Positions 1 to 10,964 of a stretch of 64,000 nt of DNA are shown in pieces; within the stretch, counting starts at the first letter, position 1; each line of letters opens with the position of its first letter. The notes beneath the pieces were generated by a model. The model did no database searches, was not told the DNA's origin, and saw only the letters and a list, made by a program, of their open reading frames with translations. The translations under genes and the position numbers were made by a program. Origin of the DNA: Phoenix dactylifera. Taxonomy: Eukaryota; Streptophyta; Magnoliopsida; Arecales; Arecaceae. Location of the stretch: assembly GCF_009389715.1 (NCBI RefSeq), contig NC_052392.1, positions 29,462,592 through 29,526,591 of the forward strand, written 5' to 3'.

Positions 1-472
1 ATGACTCGGACATCTTCCAATCTTTCTCCATACCTCTTTATTTGATTTACTATGGCCAACTCCCTCGAAAAGAAATCCGCAATAGACTCGGATTCTTGCA
101 TTCGTATACCTTCAAAATCTTCTCGTAGCATTTGAAGGCGTACTTTCTTCACTTTATCAACTCTTTGGTAGGAGTTTTATAAGATCTCTCATGCTTGCTT
201 GGCGGTGGTCGCATTAGCCACTCTCTCGAACATGGCTTCATCCAAACATTGATGGATGAGAGTGAGAGCTTGTTGGTCCTTCTTCCGCATTCTGGGTAGA
301 GCCTCTCGTTGAGCAAGACTCATCAAAGCTTCTTTACGGGCTTCTCATAGCCTCTATCCACGATCTTCTACACATCTTGCGATCCAAGCAAAGTCTTCAT
401 ACGAATGCACCAATTCTCATAATTCTCTTTTATAAGGCGAGGGAATTGAAATGGAAAGGTAGAATTGGCCAT
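1..472 (-). pseudogene. Copia retrotransposon gag remnant (UBN2/DUF4219 type), 5' part
   Basis: Read on the minus strand from an ATG at 472, the translation starts MANSTFPFQFPRL and continues with the usual Copia gag pattern (NWCIRMKTLLGSQD, then ALTLIHQCLDEAMFERV, then [22 protein letters not shown]). This is the UBN2-type nucleocapsid precursor of plant Ty1/Copia elements. At least three stops replace tryptophan or glutamine codons and there is one frameshift near 340-350, so it is dead. The reading runs off the left edge of the window, so the rest of the element lies outside. A primer-binding site and LTR follow in the correct order at 494-770. Confidence 0.8.
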
Positions 473-493
473 CTCCAAGATCAAGAAATTGGA

Positions 494-505
494 GCTCTGA
501 TACCA
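494..505 (-). other. Primer-binding site (initiator tRNA-Met) of the Copia element
   Basis: The minus strand reads TGGTATCAGAGC, the standard plant initiator tRNA-Met primer-binding site. It lies 22 bases upstream of the gag ATG and 3 bases inside the LTR end at 509. Confidence 0.8.
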
Positions 506-508
506 GTT

Positions 509-770
509 TGTTGGAAATATAGGAAGAGAGATTAGAGAGGAAAGGATGGAGAGGAAGAATACTTCAGATTTTTTCTATTCACTTTGGCTTTTACTTTGCT
601 TACAAAACTATAAGACTTCTGGGTACATGAATAAACCCAAATACATGAACCACTTAAATACATATAGAAAACCCAAAAGACATGAACCACTTAAATACAT
701 ATATATGAATCACTACTCTCAAGGTGACCCTTTACATATTCATGAATCCGCCTAAAAGTTATTCATTAAA
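509..770 (-). mobile_element. Copia 5' LTR (minus strand), outer boundary uncertain
   Basis: The LTR begins (plus-strand view) with TGTTGG at 509, directly next to the primer-binding site. It contains a short direct repeat of about 23 bp (CATGAACCACTTAAATACAT at about 645 and 680). I could not find a convincing outer TG or CA end; candidates lie between about 760 and 820. No target duplication could be tested because the other end is outside the window. Confidence 0.55.
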
Positions 771-923
771 TTAAGTTTATCTTCTCAACCGGCACTGCTT
801 TGAAAAAGATAGAAAAGGCAACATGTTCAAACAAGCTCGTAGATCCAGAATTATTAAAATAATTAACATATAACCTTAGGAAACCTCGGCGGCAACGTGA
901 TAGCCACCTAGGCATCCTGACCT

Positions 924-1015
924 CTATATATGAATTAAAAAGAATTCAACTTTCAAACCTGTGGAAGCTTCCTCCAAAACTCACGAAGTTGAAGCTTCCA
1001 AGTAACATCAATTTA
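924..1015 (+). promoter_or_regulatory. Upstream region of first DUF1262 gene: possible TATA box and block shared with second gene
   Basis: TATATATGA at 924-932 is a possible TATA element, though it is far (about 200 bp) from the ATG. Bases 955-1015 (AACCTGTGG, then AGTTGAAGCTT) resemble 8104-8170 upstream of the second DUF1262 gene, so this is probably ancestral promoter or leader sequence kept after duplication. The actual start of transcription cannot be placed. Confidence 0.35.
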
Positions 1016-1132
1016 AGAGGGAGCCGGAGAGAAAAATAATAATAATAAAAAAGACTCTTGAGTGACTATGTAGGGATAAACTTTTGGATAACCTGCAAGG
1101 CTGTAAGCAGAGGCCAAAGGTGAAGAGAAAAA

Positions 1133-2389
1133 ATGTATGCCACAAGGCTACTTTCGGTCTTCAAGAACTCCCCCGATGCCGGCCTCCAACCGCCACCCGA
1201 AGGTCCGAACTCAGGCTATCTTGTTCTCCAGGATGAAGGGCCGGAAATAGCTGAGCCAACATGCTGCTGGGGCTTGTGCAAAGATACACGAGTCCGGGAT
1301 CTCCCGTTCCCCCAGAACAGGATCCTCACCATCGAATACACACAGTCAAATGGAGAGACCACAAGCACTTACACAGAAGTAGTTATCTTCGTCCCGGTTA
1401 TGGATCAACCACTCTCATCAAATCGCTACTACGTCATCCTTGTTAAAGGAAAGCATAAGGGGTAACATCATTTATATTTCTCAACTTTTATTCCAAACTT
1501 CTTCTTGACATGAATTCCAGTTTCCAAACACTATGATGCAATGAAAATTTGCAGGAAGGCGTTAACATGCTCAAAAGAGGAGGACAAGACAACATGCTGC
1601 TTCTGCCGATGTGTAAAGGATGTGAAACCGAAGCCTTTTGATCATAGGAACATCTACCAACAAATGGAGATCGTGGGCAAGAAAGGTTCCTTCACTGCCA
1701 AGTCCGTAGCTTCTGATGGGTACCCTCCCTGGTTGCTGAGAAGAAAGTATTGGAAGGTCTATGCTTCGAAGCCTAATAATTATAGCTTAAGCGAGGCTTC
1801 TGGAAGGAACAAATCCGTGCATGCACGCCCGCCCGAATTGCACTTCCCAATATCTGCCATGAATTCTCCTAAGATGGCTGTCGGGAAATGGTACATTCCT
1901 TTTGTGTTTGTGAAGGAAAACGGGAGCTTCGAAGAACAAATGAAGCTTTCTATGTTTTACGAGATGACTCTAGAGCAATACTGGGAAGAGGCATACACAT
2001 GCGAGAATTCGTACGGCGAAAGGAAGGTTGTGGAAGTGAATTCTGGTGTTCGGCCGGAAATTGTTTTGTTGAATGGTAAGGAAGCCAAGCAAGATGTTGA
2101 ACGGGGTGTTGATGGAGTGCTGTGGTTTAAGCCTCTCGACTCCATGGAAGAAGGGATAGGGTTGAGTTCGGCGATATGGGAGAGGATGAGATGGGAGGAG
2201 AATAGGGGAGGATGGGTTGCTGGTGAAGAGAAGGTAGAGAGGGTGGAGGAATATGGAGGGGTGAATGGGTGGAGGAAGTTTAGCTGTTATGTGTTGGTGG
2301 AGAGATTTGCTTTGAAGAGGATGGATGGGAGCTTGCCCTTAATCTTTGATTTCAGACACACCAACAAAATTAGTACCAAGTGGGAGTGA
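1133..2389 (+). CDS. DUF1262 family protein, paralogue 1 (two exons)
   Basis: I predict exons 1133-1461 and 1555-2389, with a GT-AG intron of 93 bp in phase 2 (GG|G, glycine 110), giving 387 residues. The protein belongs to the plant-specific DUF1262 family (Pfam PF06880), whose biochemical role is unknown to me. Visible family motifs: PPEGPNSGYLV (about 21-31), CCWGLCKD (44-51), DLPFPQ (56-61), DQPLSSNRYYVI (about 90-101) at the end of exon 1; TCCFC (123-127), SDGYPPWLLRRKYW (about 163-176), VGKWYIPF (219-226), SMFYEMTLEQYWEE (242-255), AIWERMRWEENRGGW (316-330), YVLVERF (355-361) and a C-terminal TKWE. No signal peptide or membrane segment is evident, so a soluble protein is likely. The start is supported because all three paralogues open MY.TR.LS. 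It is the first of a plus-strand tandem array, and no disabling change was seen. Confidence 0.88.
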
Positions 2390-2985
2390 GTCTTTTATGA
2401 TCCCTTACAATCCAGCCCTACTACCTGAGCATTCCTGGTTCTTACTATTAGAACTATTTCTTCTTTGTTTTCTATGCTAGGTATTGTTTAATAACATGAA
2501 CCGGTGGTCCAAAATCCAGTGCAATACGGTCTTTCATTTGGTATTTGGTGTTTCAGTTACATGTAAAAATGATCTGGCTTGCTGCTTGTGTTATTGGTGC
2601 TTGAAAGTGTAATGGTATACAGATAGTGGTTTGATCAATATTACCTGCTTCTATTGCTTCGCTCGGTAGTTTGTGTTTATAATTCAAAATTTGCTATTGA
2701 CCAACAAAATTGATTCCGTGGAGATGGGCTTTAAAAATACAATTTGAATGTGCCTCAAGTCATTTTTTTGGATTCAATCTTTGGGTTACTCCAAATTGAA
2801 AGCGGGCATCTATTATTGTCCGTTAAATCCTTTTGGACCTGGGCACGTTTGACCATGGGCAGGCCTTGGTCATATACATGAATTTATTAAACTAAAGCCA
2901 GCCTATGACCATCTAATAGGAACTCGGGCTTAATTTAGATTTTGGCATGGAGGCTCAAAGATGGATTTGTTAATGTTTTCCTTAT
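2390..2985. other. 3' flank of DUF1262 paralogue 1, no gene seen
   Basis: Presumed 3' untranslated and intergenic DNA, AT-rich. No ORF with recognisable similarity and no clear mobile-element ends were found. Confidence 0.4.
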
Positions 2986-2989
2986 CCCC

Positions 2990-3660
2990 CCGACTCACTA
3001 GCACGCCTCTGGTCGGCATGCATCACCATACCACCTTCCAAAGGAATAGGGCAATATGGAGATGAATGCGCATCCTCCATCGATCTACCATGCCCGAGGC
3101 CTAACAACTGCCTCAGAGATCTCCCGCGTGCGCACTACCGATCTTTCGGTCATGCCCCATACTCCCCTATCCTCTGTCTCGCCATCATGGATCACCAGGG
3201 ACAAAATCTGCTCAGTAAGCTGCTCCCTAAAGATTCACCTAATTACGGCTTCGTCCCACCTCTGCTCTTTCTGAACAAACAAGTCACATACTCTACATCC
3301 AGCCAGCCAATTATGGTCAATCAATATGGGCCAGTCCTGCAGTGGAGCCTCCGACAGCCATTTATCCTCCTGTATACCGATTGCCTGACCATCTCCAATC
3401 TTCCATCTGATCGCTGGTATCACAACCGGCACGTAGGTACATATCTCCTGCTATATGAAGAAACACCACGCCTCGTATGGAAGATAGACGGGGAGGTTGG
3501 ATCTCCCTACTTCGTCTGCGGCAAAGTACCCAAAAGACTCTTCGGCTCCAAAAGAAATCTAGTTGCCATCTTGGTCGTAAGTATCTCTCTATGCTCAATT
3601 AGCGAGTGAACTCCCAATCCTCCCCTACCAGTCGGCTGACAAACCGTCTCTCAAGCTACC
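2990..3660 (-). pseudogene. LINE ORF2 fragment (zf-RVT region)
   Basis: Minus-strand frames match the region of the large LINE at 56900-57720. WLSEAPLQDWPILIDHNWL, then CRVCDLFVQKEQRWDEAVIR, parallels WPSEGTLQDWPTLIDHGWL, then CTVSDLFVQGEQRWDADIVR in that element. The reading frame changes several times and has stops. It is an isolated internal fragment without the 3' tail; exact ends are not defined. Confidence 0.75.
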
Positions 3661-3689
3661 AAGTGAACACCACCTCGTTCCCCATATTT

Positions 3690-5200
3690 AACTAGGGCTC
3701 AAGTATCGATCGGTCTACCGCCCGGGTACTGAGGCAGTTCAGGGTCTCCAAATTGGGCCAACTTGGATCTAAGTTATAAAAAGGATAAGGCTTACGCTAG
3801 GATCCCCGAGCTTGTCTAGAGGGAGAAAAAGGAAGAGAGAGATTCTCAACTCGGGTCTAGATTTAGTCTGATCCTGGTCTTGGACTTGATCCGAATGGTT
3901 CGGATCAACCATAAGCGGAAAGGTCTAGATCTAGCTTGCTTAGAGAGAGAAAGAGACACAATTTAAAGCTAATTGAAGTTTTCGGCTTTATCTACTTAGT
4001 TTAGTTCAATCAGAAGCTTGGCCTATTCAGTCCGGTTTAACCAAAATTGGAAAAGAGATATTTGGCCTGGGTCAACCTGGATCAATCAATGTATCTGATC
4101 TATGATGAATAGACTCGGCTCACAATGAATGAACAGGGCTCGAACTTGGCCCACAGTGGGTACCCCCAACAAGGCCCAAAATGGCTGAACTGGTCCTAAG
4201 TTGGGCCCATAATGAGTACGACCCCAATAGGGCCCAACTGCTATGGGCCCAAGTTGGGCCCACAATGCGTACGGCCCGATAGGGCCCAAAATGGTTGAAC
4301 CATATTTTGGCCCACAATGGGTACGACCCTGCCCAACCTGACTGAATTCGGCCCAAATGGATGAACATGGCCCAATCACAGCCCAAATTGGATTAGCACG
4401 GCCCAAATAGATGACTCGGCCCATGACAAATTTCTTCATCCCGTGAACTGAGAAACAGGAAAGGGAAACGAAAAAGAAAGGAGGAAGGAGAGGAGAGAAG
4501 AGGAAACGGAGGCCTATAGCCTGGCGGTGGCCCGGCCAGTGGCTGGTGGAGGCGCGGCCAGCGGCGAGGTGGCTGCGGCCTGCAGCACGGTGCCGCGGTG
4601 GCTCAGCCGTGAAGAGGAAAACCGAGGACATCCTCGGTTTGGATTCAGCACAGGGAAGGGAAGCTCGATCCGGTTTAGAATGGAAGAACAGAAGGACAAG
4701 GAGAGAGATAACTCACCGGCGAGTGGCGGAGGCGGCGGGGAGGAGGGATCTCAGCCGAGGAGCGGCTCGGTCCGGAGACAGAGCTCCTGACAAGGAGGTA
4801 GATCTCGGAACAGGGGAAGCAAGGGAAACCCAAAGGAAAATGCGAGGGAGATCCGGGGATGGCGGAACTCAATGGAAATGGTGCGGTGGCCACCGAAGGA
4901 GGAGGAGGAGGAGGAGGATCTCGGGTGGTGTTCTCAGAGGGATGGGGGGATTTTATAGACTTTCTCCGTGGCGGTTAAGCTCGCGGGCGGTTGCTCTGCC
5001 CGCGAGAATCGTGACATCGACGCCACGGAACGGCCGGCGGCCGCTCTAACTCCCCGTTGGGTCGGGGAGTTTAACCGCCGCGGAGCGGCCACCATTCCGC
5101 GGCGGTTCTGCTCCAAGGAAGAAGGAGCGGAAACTCCTTGTCTTTGGGCCTGGGCTGAAGTCGGCATGGCCTGCCTGCTTCAGCCCATTTAGGCTATTCT
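3690..5200 (-). mobile_element. Gypsy LTR fragment (minus strand)
   Basis: From about 4080 to 5200 the sequence has the same organisation as the Gypsy LTR at 34844-37206: many GGCCCA-type motifs, then purine-rich stretches and GGCGG codon-like repeats, then a TATA box (minus strand TATAAAATCCCCC, near 4943-4956), then a GC-rich upstream part ending in ...GGCTGAAGTCGGC. The upstream end in plus view is probably ...CTATTCTCA at about 5199. The other LTR end is not recognisable, and 3690-4080 is tentatively included. Several ORFs here are by-products of GC richness. Confidence 0.55.
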
Positions 5201-5802
5201 CACGGTAGGTGCTGAAGCTGGTAGGAAACATTGGAATGGACAACAGAAAGACACATCGTTCAAAGGTAAATTCTGCTAGCCGTGAGGAACTTTGGCAAAC
5301 TCCAAAATAGGTGACCATGGAAAATGTTCCAGTGTATTACCCAAAATCCAGTAGGAGCTAATCCCTGAGAATACCAGCTTGTTGGAGCCAAAGCCCAAGT
5401 CTCCAAATATGACCTGAAAGTGACGAGCCACTTCAGAGTTTCGCCATTGTCCATGGTTCTAGCTGATGAACTCATAGTAGTGGAGGTGTTCTGGTTCTGC
5501 TTCTTAGGTTTTTGGGGTATCCGTATCCTTTGTATAGCAGTGCTATATTCTGGGTTTTACAACAATGGTTCTGCTCACCATTCAGGGTACACTCTCTGGA
5601 CGGAAGAGGGGGAGCTACCACAGGCACTCCGCGAGTTAGTGTTTTTTTGACTTTATTAGGTGTATTCGTACATGTATTATATGAAGAACCTGTTTCAGCA
5701 GAAAAAAAAAAAGATTTTTATTTGGTTGTGGATTGCTAATGTTGAGTTGTAGGTAATTGAAGAGACCCATTTGATGAATGCTCTTTGATCATCTTACTAA
5801 TC
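5201..5802. other. Intergenic stretch, nothing identified
   Basis: Low-copy-looking DNA between the Gypsy fragment and the SINE. Short ORFs exist but have no family signature. Confidence 0.3.
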
Positions 5803-5814
5803 TTGTATTTAGTT

Positions 5815-6199
5815 TTTTTTTTTTTTTTTGGTAAATAAAAGGAGAAGGGGGGAGGAAGGGACAAGCCCACCCCCGCGTAGCAGCCCCGACCACTGGGCCC
5901 CCACCCCGCCAGGAGAATGTTCGATGCGGGTAGACCGAGTCGTGTGTTGGGCACCCTGACCTATTTTACTCATACCCTCCCCACCCGTGGGCCGGCTCAG
6001 TTATCCGACCCGACCCTCCGTGTGAGTACGTCACACCTGGCACCACCCAGGCTACCAGCCGACCAGTAGCGCTTCCAGACCCCGTGTCCAGGCATGGGGC
6101 ATCCGGTCCCCGAATTTAATCGACGCCCACGCGTTTCGAACCTGGAACCACTTGGTTGGAAGCAAACACTCCGTTCCAACTGGGCTACCACCTTAGTGG
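5815..6199 (-). mobile_element. tRNA-derived SINE, copy 1
   Basis: Minus-strand reading starts with a tRNA-like head: A box TAGCCCAGTTGG and B box GGTTCGAAAC, followed by a tRNA-unrelated body and an A-rich tail (T tract at about 5814-5830 in plus view). It is flanked by a perfect 12-bp target duplication TTGTATTTAGTT at 5803-5814 and 6200-6211. A second copy lies at 10154-10551. RNA polymerase III type internal promoter boxes are present, but current activity is unknown. Confidence 0.88.
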
Positions 6200-6211
6200 T
6201 TGTATTTAGTT

Positions 6212-8100
6212 GTTTTAATGATTTAAATTTTGTATGTTCTTGACTTCGTTTATGGGCAGCCCTAGTCTCAGGTCAGCTTTGTGGCAATCCTTAGCTTGGT
6301 TTTCATTGTTATTCACTGAAGATCAGGGACACCGTGTCTCAATAGTTTTTAATCGGAAGCTTTTGATCATGTATTTATATAATTATTCTATGAAAAATTC
6401 CATTTGAGATAAAAATGTAGAATTAGGGCTTTGGCAGGTCGGTCTTAGCCAAATTCAGAACTTAAAGAATTTGGTATTGCTTTAATAAAAAAGGTATTTT
6501 TGCGACTTTTAAAGCAAGAAAGACTTCCCCCATCCCCTCCAAAAAAAAAAGAAGAAAAACTTGAGCCTGATCTAGTAAGCAATTGAAAAGATTCGCAAAG
6601 AAACCAGATTGAGCAACTTGGCATAGCTTAAATATATTTTTTAACAACCACATATTAAAAAAGAGGCCTGTCTCTCTACTTGCTCTCTAGCTCATTAGTT
6701 ATAAATATCGGTCATTTAAGTCTGTAATTTAATCTACACCCACCTAGCCCACAGTCTTCTAAGCGCCCATCTAATTCCTCGCATAAACTCCAGCCTGTAG
6801 GTCTGTTGGTTCCCAAAAAGAGACAAAGACCTATGGAGGTCATTTCATTTTAATTCCACAGGACCCGGGCCATAAGGGTGTTGCATTAATATAGGCTATA
6901 TCCAAATAGGCTTCTCGTTCCACGAATATAGCAAGAAATTGAGCCCAATTCTGCTGGATTTTCCGAGCAGGCTCTAAAGTGTGATATTAATTGATTGTAT
7001 GGCTTTATGCAATTACTACTTACATTGAGTTTCTGAGCTATTCCTTATAGTTTATTTGACTTCTGGAACTAGCTCAAACTCAATGTAGAAGAGGAGACGC
7101 TGTAATATTTTCTGTCAGGCAGTTATGTGCAGAAATGATTATACTAGGATTGAACTACTAATTCCGGCACTCCCCGGCGAGGACTAGTTCAAACTCAGTA
7201 AATTTGTATGTAGTATTTCTTTTCAACATGATGCTTCTAGTAAATTATCCTTGTGTCCAAGTTTAAACTTTCAAAATTCAAACTCAACACAAAGGACATA
7301 TCTGCAACATCTATTTTCAGTAGGGTGCCATTCACAAATTTCTTTACATCAAGTTTGGGCTAGTCTCGGCATGCGGCATGATGGGAGTAGTGCAACATAA
7401 TTAAGTAACAATTAAGAAAATTTACTAGTCTCTTCAAATATAAAAATTTTACTTTAGTTCTCTAAAAGTTTATAAAATTCCAGCATTCCAACTCCACCTC
7501 ACTTGATCTCTTTGCCAGCTCTTTCCTCATCTCCAGTATCCTGCTTTCATGTCACAAAGTTCTCGAGGAGGCCTGTCTCCTCCCTAGTTTCAGTTTTATG
7601 AGTTCCTCTCATAACTCATAAGCGTTTGATGGTATATTCTCGTGTGTTCCTTAGAAGTACTTTAAAGAGAGTATAAACGTACTAACCACTCTGGTCTTCT
7701 CTATATATACACTAATGTTTACTAATTAATTTTTTAATGTCATCCATTCGTATAAATGAGCACCAAATCAGGTTTTGTGATCAGGGTAGATGGTTTATTA
7801 AGGACTTTATTTTCCATTTAATCCCTAGTGGCTCAAAAAAGGGGGTTGGGGCATACGATGGGGTAAACTAGAGAGTATGTATGGTAGCCCAACGATTGCA
7901 CTCTTGCTTGTGAAGAAATATCCAGATTAAAACCTTGGGATCTGTTTCCTCAAGTGTTTGACTTGTTTCATTCTTCTATTATTCCTTTGAAGTGCACTGG
8001 TTCTTCCATTGATACTGTCAAAGTGAATAAACAATATAAATTATTGTGTTTAATTATAAGATTAACGGAGTCAACGTTGAGGAATAACTGGATAATTTAT
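6212..8100. other. Intergenic DNA between DUF1262 paralogues 1 and 2
   Basis: AT-rich sequence of about 1.9 kb. No coding region of recognisable family, no LTR end pair and no tRNA was seen. It may hold old unrecognised repeats. Confidence 0.35.
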
Positions 8101-8423
8101 TCAAACCTGTGGCTAGTTTCAAACATCAGCTAGAGAAACCTTAAAAGTTGAAGCTTACACGCATCATCTTAGAGAATTTCGTCGAACACCGAAGCCAATT
8201 AACTTGCATGGTTTCTAAACGCAGTTTTAGAAGTCAAGCCCCTCGGAAGGTGGGGGCATAACCGGATTAGCACTTTCATTTGAACAGGTCTCTTGGTTCT
8301 AGAACTGCAAGACGCGCAAACGAGTTGAGTAGTCTAACCAAGCCAAGGAGGGAAAGTTCGTGAACTTTGGTTTGAGTCAAAGGCCAAAACGTCTATAAGT
8401 ACGCGTATTTCTAGCTATATAAG
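8101..8423 (+). promoter_or_regulatory. Promoter region of DUF1262 paralogue 2
   Basis: TATATAAG at 8416-8423, about 52 bp before the ATG, is a good TATA box. The block 8104-8170 resembles 955-1015 upstream of paralogue 1. A GTCAAA (W-box core on the other strand) at about 8377 is present, but a six-base match carries little weight. Confidence 0.5.
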
Positions 8424-8474
8424 CCTTACTCCATCTTTTCTAAACCTGAACTACTCTACGCAAGAAGGCGAGAG

Positions 8475-9743
8475 ATGTATACAACAAGGTCACTATCTGT
8501 CTTGAAGCATTCTCCTGGAAATGCCTTCCAACAACCATCTGTCCATGGTCCCAACTCTGGTTATCTCGTGCTTGAAGACCAAGAACCCGAGGCTGGAGCT
8601 CCAAGCTGCTGGGTGCAACGTAAAGAAAGTCAACTCCGAGATCTTCCATTCCCCCAGGACAGGATCCTCACAATCAAACACTGTCCACAAGAAGGAGAGA
8701 CACTGAAGCCTAAAAGCGCTGTTGTCGTCTTCATCCCAGTCATCAACCAACCACTCTCTTCCAACCGATATTATGTTATCATCGCCGGAGGAAGAAACAA
8801 AGGGTAACATCCCTCATCCATCTCCAATTTTCTTTTTCTTTTTTTTTTAATGAAGTTTTATTTGGACAAGGATTAGTTGTTTCCTGCTTCAAATGGAATT
8901 TGTAGGAAAGCTTATGCGTGTTCTAAAGAGGAAATGAGCATTTGTTGTTCATGCAATGGCACAAATGCTGCGAAACCAAGAGCTTTCGACCACGGAGACA
9001 TTTACCAACAAATGGAGATTGAGTGCAAGAATGGTAGATTTCACGCCAAGTCTGTTGCTCCGGATGGGATCCCCCCATGGTTACTAGGAAGGAAGTATTG
9101 GAAGGTTTACGCTTCAAAGCCTAAGAATTATAAGTTGGATGAGGCATTGGGACTCGACGTAGCCCTTCATGCACGTTTCCCCAGTTTGAACTTTCCAATA
9201 TCTACTCAAGAGACTCCGAAGGTTGTAATTGGGAGGTGGTACTGTCCATTTATCTTCGTGAAGGAAGAGAGGGGGTTGGGAAAACAAATGAAGCGTTCCA
9301 TGTTCTATGAGGTGACTCTTGAGCAATTCTGGGAAGAAGTATATGCGTGCGAGAATCAAGATGGCAAAGAGAAGATCGTGGAAGTAAACGCTCTCACAGC
9401 AAGCGAGATGTTTTTCTTGGATGGTAAAGAAGTAGTGCAGGACAATAAGTCCCACGGGGATGGGATGATATGGTTAAAGCCTCTCGACTCCAACAGAAAG
9501 GGGGTGGGGCTGAGCTTGGCAATATGGGAGAGGATTAGATGGGAGGAGAACAGGAGAGGATGGGTTGGTGATGAAGAGGTGGAGAGGATTGTGGGGATGG
9601 AGGAGTATGAAGGGAAGAGTGCGTGGGGGAAGTTTGCTTGTTATGTGTTGGTGGAGAGGATTGCTTTCTGGAGGATGGATGGGAGCTTGGCGTTATCTTT
9701 AGAATTTAGGCATGCCACTAAGGTTCGGACCAAATGGGAGTAG
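8475..9743 (+). CDS. DUF1262 family protein, paralogue 2 (two exons)
   Basis: Exons are predicted at 8475-8803 and 8906-9743, with a 102-bp phase-2 GT-AG intron at exactly the same codon as in paralogue 1, giving 388 residues. Family motifs are visible in order: GPNSGYLVLED, DLPFPQDRILTI and NQPLSSNRYYVI in exon 1; CSKEE, PDGIPPWLLGRKYWKVYASKP, IGRWYCPFIFVKEE, SMFYEVTLEQFWEEVYACEN, GLSLAIWERIRWEENRRGW, CYVLVERIAFWRMDGSLAL and terminal TKWE in exon 2. The CCWGLCKD motif of the other two copies is replaced by CWVQRKE, and TCCFC by ICCSC, so the cysteine pattern differs. A TATA box lies 52 bp upstream and the gene is open throughout. Biochemical function is unknown. Confidence 0.88.
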
Positions 9744-10139
9744 AGGTTTCTTTTTCTTTTTTTTCTTTTTTTTGTGAAAACTATATTGTAGAGTCAGATA
9801 TGCCAAAGAAAAGTAAACAAATTAAAGGGTGTCAAAGAGTGTGGGATGCAATCTAAAACTAGGTCAGTTTTATGTGGTTCATGGATTTGTACCATCACAA
9901 GTATTCCTTGAGTTTTTCATAAAAAAAAAAAAGACTTTTCCTTGTGTTCTAATGCTGCTGGTGTGTTATTTTATGTGCAACCGTGTAATGCCAGTGAATG
10001 CTTGGGCTGTGAGTGGTGTTCTCATGGTTTTATCTGAAATTAAATAAAATGACTGAGTGAATGACATGCTGTTCGTCTGCATCAGCGCATGGCTCACGAT
10101 GAAGCAGTGTCCCTTTTTTATTATTATTGGCACATGATG
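9744..10139. other. 3' flank of DUF1262 paralogue 2
   Basis: T-rich 3' flank. No recognised feature before the SINE. An AAGCAGTGTCC near 10103 resembles the SINE target site and may be a small pre-existing duplication. Confidence 0.3.
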
Positions 10140-10153
10140 AAGTAGTGTCTTTA

Positions 10154-10551
10154 TTTATTTATTTATTTATTTTTTATTTTTTTTAAAAAAAGGTGGGGAG
10201 GGGGGACGAAATTCTCCCTGCTTAGTAACCCCACACTGGGCCCCTCTCCCACTGGGATATGTCCGATATGAGTAGAAAGCACCCTTCTACCTCCTCGGAG
10301 GTAGAGACATATTTATATTTCTCATACGCTCCCCATCTTACGGGCGGCCCCACCTATGTGGCAACCCCTCACAGGTGAGTACGTCACCCCGGCGCCACCT
10401 TGGTACCAGCCGACCAGTAACGCTTTCAGACCCTATGTTCAGACGTAGGGCATCCGGTCTCCAAATTTAATCGACACCTGCGCATTTCGAATCTGGAACC
10501 ATTTGGTTGGAAGCAATCGTCCCATTCCAACTGAGTCACTGCCTTGGTGGT
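10154..10551 (-). mobile_element. tRNA-derived SINE, copy 2
   Basis: Same family as the SINE at 5815-6199, with the body aligned over most of its length (for example the CCGACCAGTA and CATCCGGTC motifs). The B box is degraded to GATTCGAAAT. It is flanked by a 14-bp target duplication AAG[T/C]AGTGTCTTTA at 10140-10153 and 10552-10565 with one mismatch. A poly(A)-like tail follows on the minus strand. Confidence 0.85.
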
Positions 10552-10733
10552 AAGCAGTGTCTTTACGAGGAATGAAAAATACTGCATCGTGCAACAAAAG
10601 AACAATAGCCCAATGGTTGCACTCTCTTGTAAAACATTAAAAAAAATAAAAAAAAAAAACACGTTTCCAAATTTAGGCCATTTATATCTAGATTCTAAAA
10701 ATTTAAAAACTTTTAATCAGCCATAATGAACAC

Positions 10734-10964
10734 AATTCCATTGCCACTGAATTCTTTGAGATGCTGTCGAGCACTCACTCTAAAATCTAACCAATTTAAA
10801 GTCGTGGTGAATTTCTAAACGAACATTGTGAAGTCGTTGAACCACTTGTTTATCTCTATTTATTGCTCTTTCTGATATAGGGCATCCAAGAGAAGGCACC
10901 TCTCTTGTCCACTGGTGAGTAATGAACTCAATTCTTTTGCCACGGAATTCCTCGAGATGATGCC
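10734..10964. repeat. 196-bp tandem repeat, left part (interrupted)
   Basis: A unit beginning AATTCCATTGCCACTGAATTC starts at 10734 and again at 10930 (period 196). The second unit is cut at 10964 by the Gypsy element and resumes at 17654. Units contain GAACCACTTGTTTATCTCTA and TTGTCCACTGGTGAGTAATG. Confidence 0.8.

Noticed and set aside
4086-4631. Long minus-strand ORF with GPIGPYALWAQLGP phrases, also 36187-36786
   Set aside because: Generated by GGCCCA-rich repeats in Gypsy LTRs; it recurs only within LTR copies.
5420-5739. Two overlapping plus-strand ORFs (76 and 75 residues) as a small host gene
   Set aside because: No family signature, no splice or promoter support, and they overlap in different frames.
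6120-6199. tRNA-like sequence with A and B boxes
   Set aside because: It is the head of a SINE with a long body, poly(A) tail and target duplications, not a functional tRNA gene.
8370-8385. W-box (TTTGAC) before DUF1262 paralogue 2 as evidence of WRKY control
   Set aside because: A six-base match is expected by chance and is not shared in position by the other paralogues.
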